From IMG/VR virus record IMGVR_UViG_3300035670_000089, positions 33,571 through 97,570 of that record: a DNA stretch of 64,000 nt. One strand, written 5' to 3'. The notes beneath the pieces are model-generated. The model saw only the letters and a program-made list of their open reading frames with translations. It ran no database searches and was not told the origin of the DNA. The position numbers and the translations under genes were made by a program. Of the stretch, positions 57,801-64,000 are shown in pieces (positions within the stretch are counted from its first letter, which is position 1; every line of letters begins with the position of its first letter). The stretch is from a virus.

Positions 57801-60800
57801 GAGTTTAGCCGTAAGGGTGAATCTCAAGAACTAAATACCCTATTGGAGAATATGCGCTCCATTGGGGAAATAGCTAGTGGAGACATAGGAAGACTACCCG
57901 GCGATAAAATGGAACAACGAGTCGAGACTATGTCGAGGGTCTACCTTGAGGACATGAGAGCAGGTTTAGAAGGCGAAAAAGGTTCCCTCTTAGGAAAACA
58001 AGTTAACTCCATCGTAGAGAGTATACTAGAAAACATAACAAAAAACCAAAAGAAAACCGGACAATCTATCCCGGATATCGCGGCACAATACGCCCAGTTT
58101 GAACAGGGTGCCCTCGAGATCGGTCAACGCCGTGAATTGTTCTTAAACCAACTAGTGCAAAACAAGGCTGCATTTAATAATCTAAGTAATGAAGAGAAGA
58201 GAGATTACATCCAACAACGGATTATCCGAAGTGCCCAACTTTTGAACGAGGAGACTGCCGCCACTGCTTCACAACAAGATATTCAAGAACGAAATGTACT
58301 CCTCAGTATTATCTCTAAAGAACTTTTGGATAAGTTCAAGAGTGCTATAACTATCGACCCAGGGACGGAGTATATCGAAGGACGGCATAAACTTAAGGAG
58401 TACACGCAAAACCGTATTGCTGAACTAGAAGCAAAATCTAATCCTTCCCGTAAGGACCGACAAGAGATTGAAAGACTAAAAACCCTAGAGAAGTCTATTA
58501 TCAATACGTTTACCTTAGAGCTACCTAAGTTAAGGTTTAGCGGGCACGATTATGACGAGGGTATAGAAGCCGGCGTAATAAAATTGAATTTCACTGGGGA
58601 GGAGACTCAAAAAGCAATGGTATTGGGGTTAGACCTTATAGACCGGATGAGTATGGTCTTCCAAGATTTCTCCCATCCTGCAATGGAGGCACAACAGACA
58701 TTAATCACAAGTATCGCCGCCGCTAAGGAATTAAAGGTCTTTGACGCCTTAGCTAAAGGCTTGACTAAGGACGAGGAAGTCTTCTTTACTTCAGAGCAAT
58801 TAAAGGCATACCAAGATTTAATGAAAGCATCCCAAGTTGCAGAGGCGACTACTTTAGAATTAGCGCGGAACCAAGAAGCAATCCGCCGCTCTATGGGAGA
58901 CCGTCTAACGATGAAAGGTTCCTCTTTCATCGCCACCTCTAGTTTCTTACTCGATAGTCTTGAAGTGGGTTTAGGTAAACGTGTCGATAGTATCCTAGGC
59001 GTAACCGCCGACTCAGGACTAAAAACCCTCCTTATACGGATGGGCGACGCTCTTAAAACTTCTTCCGGGAAAGAAGAACACCCCCTACTCCTAGAAACCT
59101 TTACCGATATCTTTAAAGGTATGGCTTCTATGTATATACAAGGGGATATAGACACTTCTAAGGTAGATTCTAGTAGGTTATCCAACCTACTACAGTTGTC
59201 CAACCTCAAGAAAGGTTCCGATTTAGCGGCGGACGTCATTGCCCTCTTGGACCTTCTTAAAAGAGAACACGATATGACTAAGTCCAATACAGCAAACCAA
59301 CGGAAAGGTAAAGACATACTACAGAATATAACTACCGCAGAGATTAAGGCGCACCAACAGTCTGAGAGCTTTAAGGCAGATAAGAAGAATAAACTTCTGG
59401 AGATGGAGAACTTAGCGTTTAAAGCTTTAGTCTTGGTAGCGAGACAAGGTGCGCCCAGTGGTGTAGGGGATACTTATCCGTTAGGGCACGAATATACAAG
59501 CGAACAGGAAGTAAACGCTAGAGCAAAGAAATACGGGACATTACTCCAATTAGACGAGCGCTCAAATAATACAATGATGCTAATCTCCGCGTTGGGTTTC
59601 CAATTTACTCAATTAGGGGACTACGACGGGGACTCTTTCCAAGCTGCAATGACCCGCCTTGCGGATACAACTTCCGCTTTGGGGCAACTTGCTATGAATA
59701 TAAACAAGGAGAGAAAACGCATCCCTGACCCTAAAACGAAATATCAAAATATAGGAGCTACCGCGGAAGAGCAGGATAAACTCGATGCCTACCACTTCTA
59801 TAAGATGCAGTCCGCCCAAAAAGCCATGAAGGACTACTCTCAAGACTTTGTGGATAAAGTAACCGCTATTCAAGAACTTCGCAAGAAAGTATTGGAACAG
59901 AGTGAGGGAGCAGTCAGAGACTATATCTCTAAATTTATGGGTATCGATAGAGACCTTATGGAAGGAACACCAGGCTCCACCGGCTCTATTCTTGATGAAG
60001 AACTCAATAGCCTCGTTAAACAGTACCGAGACACTTTAGATAATCTCTACTCCAATAGAGATATCATGCAGTCCTTTAGTGAAAGTCTGTCCGCAATGAC
60101 GACGAAGATATCGGATAAAGGAGGTACTGCTGCCATTACGGATACAAAACTAAAAGCGTTAGCGGATCAATATATAGAATACCTAGGGGCGGACGGCAAA
60201 AAATTCTTCGATGTCGACTTAGACCAGCAGAGACAACAACTAATAGCGTATAGTTCGATGTTGAGTAATTTCGAGGCAAGTCTACGCACTACGGCCAAGA
60301 TGTGGGATAAAGCCGCGGGCTCGAGTATCGACACAGAATCTTTTGCGGAGATCCAAGCTATTGTAGGCGACACCGGTACTGGACTTCTCGGTAAAACCTA
60401 CAACACTATTATTCCTCTCCTTTCGATGACGGCGGGACAACAAGCAATACATCGAGCGGCGGAAAAACAGGATAGTACAAGCGCTGAGATTCTCAAAACA
60501 GCTATCGAACAGAGAGAAGCCTCTTTGGATGTAGATGACGAGGACTATGAACTCAAACGAGATTTCTTAAGGGACTTAAAGACGAAGTATACCGGGCAGA
60601 CTAAACCAGAGCCAAATATGGCACTGTTCCAAGAACTCCAAGATAGAGTAGACGCCACCTTTGGGGTTCTGACGAATATACAACAATTCCTCCGAGACGC
60701 GGCATTAAAACCGAAGGAGAAAACTACAGTAAGTTTAATCGCGCAGGATTGGAGATTAAGCGGTGATTTAGCGAAGGAATTTAGTGATGTAGCGGATAGA

Positions 60801-63068
60801 CGAGGACTGCATAATATTCTTTCCGGCGTCGGTGACGATGAAAACCGCGCCAGAATCTTGGATGCCTTCATCGGTACCCAAGCGGGTGCAGTTATGAAGA
60901 GCGATCTAAACTTAAACTTAACGTCAGAGGAAGTCGCAGCTTTCCACGACAATAAATGGAAAGATATCGACACAAACGAGATTAGGGCCTTTGGAGTACT
61001 CGAGATAATGAACGAGTACCTAAGTGGAAGAAAGAGTGCGGAGGCCATGATGGAGGATGGTAAATACCGCGGCCTCTTTAGTCAACAAAAAGAAGCTTTG
61101 GCCGAAACAGGTAAACTTACCTCCGACTCTGAGATAGTCAGCGCGACCATTACAAAACTCCTCAGTAAGTTCCGGTCGCAGTTTGTTTTCGACAATGTAC
61201 TTGAAGGCGGAGAACCTAAGAATAAAGCGGCATTAGAATCTTTCTTTGGACGAATGAAGGAGAAGTATACCGACGAAGGTATAGAAGAACAAATAAAGGC
61301 GTACGAAGCAGAGTACGATGACCGACTAACCAAGGAGGGTATAGTCGGGAGTACAGCGGAAGAGATAGAAAGTATCGAAATGAGAAAACAGGAGAATGTA
61401 GATAAACTGAGAGAGAAGAAGAAAAAGATACAAGAGATTGTACAGAGAAAGGATATAAATGCCGAAACTGCTGTAAGAGAGTTAGTCGGACTAAATATAC
61501 AATCCCAGACGGAAGTTCTCACTCCCGTATTAGAAAAACTAAGGGAAATCAATATCCTCATAGGTAAGGCTAAAGAGGGGACGGCCCCCTCAGGCACTGG
61601 GGCCTTCGAGAATATACAAGAACAGATGTTGGCGCTGACCAATACGTTATCGCGGGGGAAAATAACTGGAGGAGCTTTAGCGGGAATAAGTGCTAAACTC
61701 GCTAGTTTAGTTAGTGGAGACGTAAACCAAAATGAGTTTATGGCGCTGTTGGCTCTTGGAGGAGATATGGGTTTACCGGGTGCGCTAGAGCTTATACAAC
61801 AGCACCAGGAACAACCCGATAAGATTACCCAGAAAGAGAAACTACGCCAGGAAGAAGTAAAAGCAAAAGAACTGCAAAAGGTTATGACCGAGACCGTAGA
61901 CCAAGACGGGACGAAGATAACCTTTGCGGAGTATAACGTCTTAAATAACACTGAGACGGCACATGTGGAAGAACTGCAAAAAGGAGTCCGGAGTGCATCT
62001 GCGCTACAGAATGAATTGATGGGGCAACAAGAGGAGTTATCGGATTTAGACCGTGCTACGATAGACCGTGCCGAGAAGGAGAAGTCAAAACTTAAAGATA
62101 AGATAAACCGTATTCAAGATAAGAGTCTCTCTCTAGAAGAGAGACAAAATATGATACAAGATGAGTTGTGGGAAGACCCCGCGGCAGATGTATCCGAATG
62201 GATAAATAAAGAGTTATACACCAAAGCGAGAAAGGTTAAGTCCGAAGAACGCAAAAAGTATGTAGACGCCGCAAACCGTGAAGTAGGTAAGGAATATCGT
62301 AAAGGACATATGATGAGTGTCCTTGTCCTACCTCTGATATTCGGCGCCGCTCAAGGCGAAGTAAACTTTGAGAACGCTATTAATACTGGCTGGGATGTAT
62401 TACAAGGAGTAGTAACCTCAGTAAATTATAAAGAGTCTAGTATAAGAAAACAGTTGTTCTCTGCGGATGGAAGTACATTAGCGGAGGACCCGACGTTAGC
62501 GGAGAAGAGGGCGCAAAAATTGGCGTATCAATTCCAACTCGCCCGCGTCCGTCAATTCCAGAGAGAGAGTAAAAATCCTTTAGAGGGGAGTTTACAAGCA
62601 TTAGCATTCGAGAGTGTATACATGGCGGCAGGTGCCGGGACTAGTGAAATTGCCTCTCGAGTATTTAAAAAGAGCGGGTCAGTCGCGCAAACCATAACGG
62701 AAGGTGTCGGAAACCTATTTGGTATGGCAGTCGCGGGGGCCTTAACAAAAAGACCTATACCCGGAACAGAAGCTACTCAAGATTATGCTTGGGCTGCAAC
62801 CGTTCGACAACTCCGCAATATTAATGAATATATGATTCAAGTTAGCGCCCGCGCTCTCCAAGAGATTGTACAGGGCGATGGGGAAACACACGCCTACCAC
62901 GATGAAAACGGAGAGGATATAACTGCCCTCCTTAATGAAAGCGATTTCCAAATGCCGGAGGATAATACAAGCTTATCAGCGATAGAGAGACAATTGATGT
63001 TAGGTGAGAGTAATATGGGAGCAGAAGAACCCATATACATAAACAATAATGCCGAAGTGACGGTTTAA
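51864..63068 (+). CDS. Second giant virion protein, PLD-like N-terminus and RNA-polymerase-like DYDGD, 3,734 aa
   Basis: Start: ATG 51864; a TTG at 51825 in frame would add 13 residues. Neither has a strong ribosome site, but TATATA at 51835-51840 is placed like a -10 box for the ATG. The first about 90 residues are extremely acidic (DEEDPIYPQDADESAYDP). Two PLD-like half-sites follow: H305-P-K307 with a following ISTQN, and H607-S-K609 with a following SSNFSMNS and IEVGI, matching the first giant protein. Long charged helices fill most of the chain. DYDGD at 2586-2590, inside FTQLGDYDGDSFQAAM, resembles the metal-binding loop of two-barrel RNA polymerases (DFDGD), and ALVLVARQGAPSG lies about 60 residues before it, like the Arg-Pro loop preceding it in beta-prime. 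Near the C-terminus are hydrophobic stretches (MMSVLVLPLIFGAAQG and LFGMAVAGALTK). Inferred: ejected virion protein, possibly RNA polymerase; alternatively a tape measure. No database check was possible. Confidence 0.6.
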   Translation: MNPDEEDPIYPQDADESAYDPNGEDPDEGLYEDSYEDVADTDEHQPEYSPDDDDNNDGAEESADDTDERTLTEKEFDESSIEEQWIKESIAKDTIDSPVQKFFESFLEATDDPYKTLADTTRRAFEGITSKRLSSEDVSNINTFVERIHGAGRDLTQPESVDGKLRFESSVRLKHTGIRNKIVEKTGLYRPPVGFVSRTNERDWVAYHAANRSQNLAEVRFQLQERTYVNELLTRGELHATGKAGTTRILTQKYNVTEGQSTADAAGAAGLFIGNELTLSALNAAGKESGIEADGVRMEGKQSFHPKVGYYSDNNDNVTSGFISTQNITKELTKMRSQEETVFFHAYRANKPGGGKVTQILQEIQAVTEALFEGTEEQRTENKTEDSDTIRSNIESKFATKLKGRQNNVVKLNKELLLGFKSMLSEQTSKSNTKVIVSLQLLDSNLFHDYSLTKDETARLSELSGRADLSKEEIAEKKALELKGDFKTYRDEVAGHLKELASQKRLAIGVTATSFGENQGLYRLLDKNRRDDLRIELTGLLNIKQDQRTEENTRRIQEIKGDLNLKGTEEQIKAKAEKLELSAESKDLLKTFLENDVFRVLASQYMHSKSYAVLQMERGVYSGVDALGTMSSNFSMNSYGRSIEVGIQLGAEDMKEAGFTKDELDQIILHYGYGIDKGGKENLKGLLMEKKGDTRKTEEFMRTLRAMGGKETRVRDKAGTAPFRFSARYADNKLVGVDIVLKDQFSMSLTIGKDAVYINKGNRIITGATWLNQSSKDITIASDIVDGKKRIVRSGESAQISATQVAAALIATMGRTSAYERNQRSMFLTLRKLVKKSEIEKRKLFLLAGLKPEEIPELLRRLDKVVNTEDLDFFNKQQNVDMVAKAIGHDRELYEYYSTQTRVAKSEVINHLLDVYMQTHELPYSHSQLKHKQPVMGITDRVLQNLFARPINEKVNKEKAKQERIKRNPYAEGDIHDSLDTLELSSYILSDVNFSHATKLVDSEGRPYVRGVADISRFKSMDLLEVFGGIYKANTGSPTPMSLELMRALPGLDLITAKEYKQRLADLGVDSKLSKRLLDSAFAAHKERAEDEVDDDAVMLYFPYNKTDQISQRLKNLKSVRPFIVASRAFTSKVRSFGFDNILTSGKLKPEEIMGTTVAQSLTPEQYETMLEIKKEIDADTTIVNKDRELERRLKAIDLNPDSDVRGFTNTPRRVLASMGISQMSDFSFVNANIANKSSYMFTHRVQTALSYEELGISPAEFSGKVAKTLRAGTMFAAQKTELQTDNALYKHIRDVLRYNTSMTNEELRNNLKTLSKNKAFEFLKNVDAKITKNGLQISIKQGVYSTVSDTGQWELRKIGDIAAGSSFFHIEGLTKYKSSGKDSKREVYIPIKSPAVSRRANRGLSILTEDARVVVTDLQPNMVTLTYEALSVQELTSGLRSSTAKGPMSMRSKDLFDTLKEWKEREGSDKYGQYDTQIDKGEVFSLIAAGQIKGFLFEAGFGFLRMGKESKIYQEVAKPSSGLKIAEAIAITMLDNKSKDTRISNLLLDAYDTGVLSKEGKKQFVSFLKGISDKPDTKTTKFKEKDIKTLYTSKTQLDASLSIFGGLMSLTQSSRLDSDKSVEQSLIDTVAAALTGDEEAQKHLQDQALKLFNTTLDKGEYSTKIGNEYSFNESKGKSAALLAFMLSVGQELIQDIDIEERTGNRDKGLFELGFGKESTDEYIENKKYERAARAQAISMNKTLPRANEIYTEENLRKIREKRQELDRATDEAERKKLEIELKALKAGEDSAKKAKLDNLLYEMYTAGQTNRFITLPVNIDINKITPAVGMQDSTSLEGHYAQFLTQKQLNLYTYTAREKEKASTLQESLVVIGGLLEEYRGGLLTAQRVSKFYSFRRFNSVLLADTKTRNKLLKEYIPGKDKKAERRRLNQYAESLSFLAQFSESYSHFASETMPLIFKRQEGLDNVYDVESAYETFFEFSRKGESQELNTLLENMRSIGEIASGDIGRLPGDKMEQRVETMSRVYLEDMRAGLEGEKGSLLGKQVNSIVESILENITKNQKKTGQSIPDIAAQYAQFEQGALEIGQRRELFLNQLVQNKAAFNNLSNEEKRDYIQQRIIRSAQLLNEETAATASQQDIQERNVLLSIISKELLDKFKSAITIDPGTEYIEGRHKLKEYTQNRIAELEAKSNPSRKDRQEIERLKTLEKSIINTFTLELPKLRFSGHDYDEGIEAGVIKLNFTGEETQKAMVLGLDLIDRMSMVFQDFSHPAMEAQQTLITSIAAAKELKVFDALAKGLTKDEEVFFTSEQLKAYQDLMKASQVAEATTLELARNQEAIRRSMGDRLTMKGSSFIATSSFLLDSLEVGLGKRVDSILGVTADSGLKTLLIRMGDALKTSSGKEEHPLLLETFTDIFKGMASMYIQGDIDTSKVDSSRLSNLLQLSNLKKGSDLAADVIALLDLLKREHDMTKSNTANQRKGKDILQNITTAEIKAHQQSESFKADKKNKLLEMENLAFKALVLVARQGAPSGVGDTYPLGHEYTSEQEVNARAKKYGTLLQLDERSNNTMMLISALGFQFTQLGDYDGDSFQAAMTRLADTTSALGQLAMNINKERKRIPDPKTKYQNIGATAEEQDKLDAYHFYKMQSAQKAMKDYSQDFVDKVTAIQELRKKVLEQSEGAVRDYISKFMGIDRDLMEGTPGSTGSILDEELNSLVKQYRDTLDNLYSNRDIMQSFSESLSAMTTKISDKGGTAAITDTKLKALADQYIEYLGADGKKFFDVDLDQQRQQLIAYSSMLSNFEASLRTTAKMWDKAAGSSIDTESFAEIQAIVGDTGTGLLGKTYNTIIPLLSMTAGQQAIHRAAEKQDSTSAEILKTAIEQREASLDVDDEDYELKRDFLRDLKTKYTGQTKPEPNMALFQELQDRVDATFGVLTNIQQFLRDAALKPKEKTTVSLIAQDWRLSGDLAKEFSDVADRRGLHNILSGVGDDENRARILDAFIGTQAGAVMKSDLNLNLTSEEVAAFHDNKWKDIDTNEIRAFGVLEIMNEYLSGRKSAEAMMEDGKYRGLFSQQKEALAETGKLTSDSEIVSATITKLLSKFRSQFVFDNVLEGGEPKNKAALESFFGRMKEKYTDEGIEEQIKAYEAEYDDRLTKEGIVGSTAEEIESIEMRKQENVDKLREKKKKIQEIVQRKDINAETAVRELVGLNIQSQTEVLTPVLEKLREINILIGKAKEGTAPSGTGAFENIQEQMLALTNTLSRGKITGGALAGISAKLASLVSGDVNQNEFMALLALGGDMGLPGALELIQQHQEQPDKITQKEKLRQEEVKAKELQKVMTETVDQDGTKITFAEYNVLNNTETAHVEELQKGVRSASALQNELMGQQEELSDLDRATIDRAEKEKSKLKDKINRIQDKSLSLEERQNMIQDELWEDPAADVSEWINKELYTKARKVKSEERKKYVDAANREVGKEYRKGHMMSVLVLPLIFGAAQGEVNFENAINTGWDVLQGVVTSVNYKESSIRKQLFSADGSTLAEDPTLAEKRAQKLAYQFQLARVRQFQRESKNPLEGSLQALAFESVYMAAGAGTSEIASRVFKKSGSVAQTITEGVGNLFGMAVAGALTKRPIPGTEATQDYAWAATVRQLRNINEYMIQVSARALQEIVQGDGETHAYHDENGEDITALLNESDFQMPEDNTSLSAIERQLMLGESNMGAEEPIYINNNAEVTV

Positions 63069-63073
63069 TAAAA

Positions 63074-63613
63074 ATGCCTATTTATGGATACCTAAGAGAA
63101 CCTATATACCGTCGTGTGGAGAAGTACCTAAATCTGAATACACCGATGTTATTCGGCTTTGGGCAATCCACTCCTTGGGAAATAGAAGCTACACCTCCAA
63201 ATGTCCCTCTAGATACTACCGATATCCCCGGCCTCGTCGGCTATGTCCCGATTACTACCCGTAAAGCTGTAATTAAGACATCGGTACTTGAACCCGGCGG
63301 GTTTGAATTGCAGGGCCTCTTTTATAAAACCGTCAATATTAACGATATCCGCGATATCCGCGCTAATCGTATAAATAGACTTTACTTAAAAGGCTACCTC
63401 TATCACGAGGACATCTACACCAAAGTCTGTACTTTTCGATCCTTATCTGTACATATAGATGTAGACCTAAATAGATGTGTAACCGGACCGTATCGATTCT
63501 TAGGTCCTCAAAACGTAGACCGCAGCGCAGCAATGTATTTAGAACATTTCCCTCCCTTTACTGTACAACGCTCAATCCGTCAGTCTTTTGAATTAGTTGT
63601 CTTAATGGATTAA
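63074..63613 (+). CDS. Unknown small virion-region protein, 179 aa
   Basis: No family recognised. Beta-rich and Tyr/Arg/Pro-rich (YGYLREPIYRRVEKYLNLNT; VLEPGGFELQGLFYKTVNIN; LYLKGYLYHEDIYTKVCTF), soluble, with no membrane segment. It starts 5 bp after the giant gene's stop without a clear Shine-Dalgarno sequence, so it is probably translated by coupling to it. The short gap suggests a partner or adaptor of the giant protein, or a tail-tip protein. Confidence 0.55.
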   Translation: MPIYGYLREPIYRRVEKYLNLNTPMLFGFGQSTPWEIEATPPNVPLDTTDIPGLVGYVPITTRKAVIKTSVLEPGGFELQGLFYKTVNINDIRDIRANRINRLYLKGYLYHEDIYTKVCTFRSLSVHIDVDLNRCVTGPYRFLGPQNVDRSAAMYLEHFPPFTVQRSIRQSFELVVLMD

Positions 63614-63629
63614 GGTAGAGGAAATAAAA

Positions 63630-64000
63630 ATGGCAGTATCACCAAATAGATCGGCGGGGTTAGACCCTACAATAGCCCGGGGTATAGGGACGGACTATAG
63701 TCAAGTACAGACTATAGAACCGTGGGGTGGTGCAACTCTAAACAACATAATGAAGGACATCTTCGTTGTGAAATACTTCCCCGCTGAAGGTGACGCTCCC
63801 CGATTCTTCTGTTTTGCCTTACCCCCTGCAGTAGACCAAACCGGCGGAGGGAGAGGTCAAAACGGGATACCCGAGATAAAGCCAGGTATCGTAACTAATA
63901 CGACAATGAAGTATAAGAACTTTATCGTACCGGGAGCAACGCCGGTAGTGCAGGCGATAGGGGTACAAAATACAACATATCAATTCGTCGGCGCACTTAT
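63630..64000 (+). CDS. Partial virion structural protein, N-terminal 123 codons
   Basis: The frame starts at ATG 63630, 16 bp after the previous stop, with an AGAGGAAAT ribosome site, and runs off the window. The text has many Gly/Pro/Thr and beta strands (NIMKDIFVVKYFPAEGD, FIVPGATPVVQAIGVQNT, TYQFVGAL). The final section resembles the usual start of small phage baseplate-hub or tail-tip proteins that carry an "x-Q-x-x-G-V-x-x-x-x-x-x-x-G-x-L" strand pair, but the assignment is weak. It is co-directional with the second giant gene. Confidence 0.5.
   Translation, partial: MAVSPNRSAGLDPTIARGIGTDYSQVQTIEPWGGATLNNIMKDIFVVKYFPAEGDAPRFFCFALPPAVDQTGGGRGQNGIPEIKPGIVTNTTMKYKNFIVPGATPVVQAIGVQNTTYQFVGAL

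Noticed and set aside
52797-62951. Several minus-strand frames opposite the second giant gene
   Set aside because: Ser/Leu/Arg-rich shadow text, no ribosome sites, no recognisable domains; the plus-strand frame is continuous through all of them.

Overview
The window is a dense stretch of the virion-structure region of a very large tailed phage with a contractile tail (a myovirus, probably jumbo-sized). The sheath, tail tube, gpJ-like and gp25-like baseplate proteins, a gp27/gpD-like hub, portal, capsid protease/scaffold and large terminase can all be recognised. No bacterial housekeeping gene, rRNA, tRNA, integrase or CRISPR array was seen, and no stretch over 300 bases lacks a gene. The host cannot be read directly. 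The wall-attacking domains at the end of the leftmost protein (transglycosylase-like, M23, RlpA-like, and a module that recalls cyanobacterial proteins) suggest a Gram-negative-type envelope, perhaps a cyanobacterium; this is a weak inference.

Layout. 1-17347 (minus) is one uninterrupted reading frame of more than 5,782 codons, still open at the window edge. 17362-35271 (minus) holds a small unknown protein, the large terminase carrying a 380-residue intein, and then, read upstream, a baseplate block: two unknown proteins, gpJ-like, gp25-like, several unknown baseplate or spike proteins, an OB-fold spike-like protein and the hub. 35348-46356 (minus) runs from tail tube and sheath back through neck and connector candidates to the major capsid protein candidate and a Mu-gpI-like protease/scaffold. 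46472-47677 is a Cys-rich protein. 47779-49065 (plus) is a two-gene island, a SWIM zinc-finger protein and a coiled-coil protein, set into the minus-strand cluster. 49062-51794 (minus) is the portal and a tail assembly chaperone pair joined by a lambda-type -1 slippery sequence. 51864-64000 (plus) starts with a second giant gene (3,734 aa) followed by a small gene and a partial gene.

How it fits together. Transcription runs outward from about 51.8 kb: leftward through tail chaperone, portal, capsid, tail, baseplate, terminase and giant 1, and rightward through giant 2. No tape measure gene lies between tube and hub, so a giant protein is the likely tape measure and/or ejected protein. The two giants share an N-terminal pair of phospholipase-D-like HxK half-sites with matching signatures. 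Giant 1 ends in a series of cell-wall-degrading domains. Giant 2 carries a DYDGD sequence like the metal-binding loop of two-barrel RNA polymerases. The most interesting hypothesis is a pair of PLD-headed giant virion proteins, one opening the envelope and one possibly an ejected RNA polymerase.
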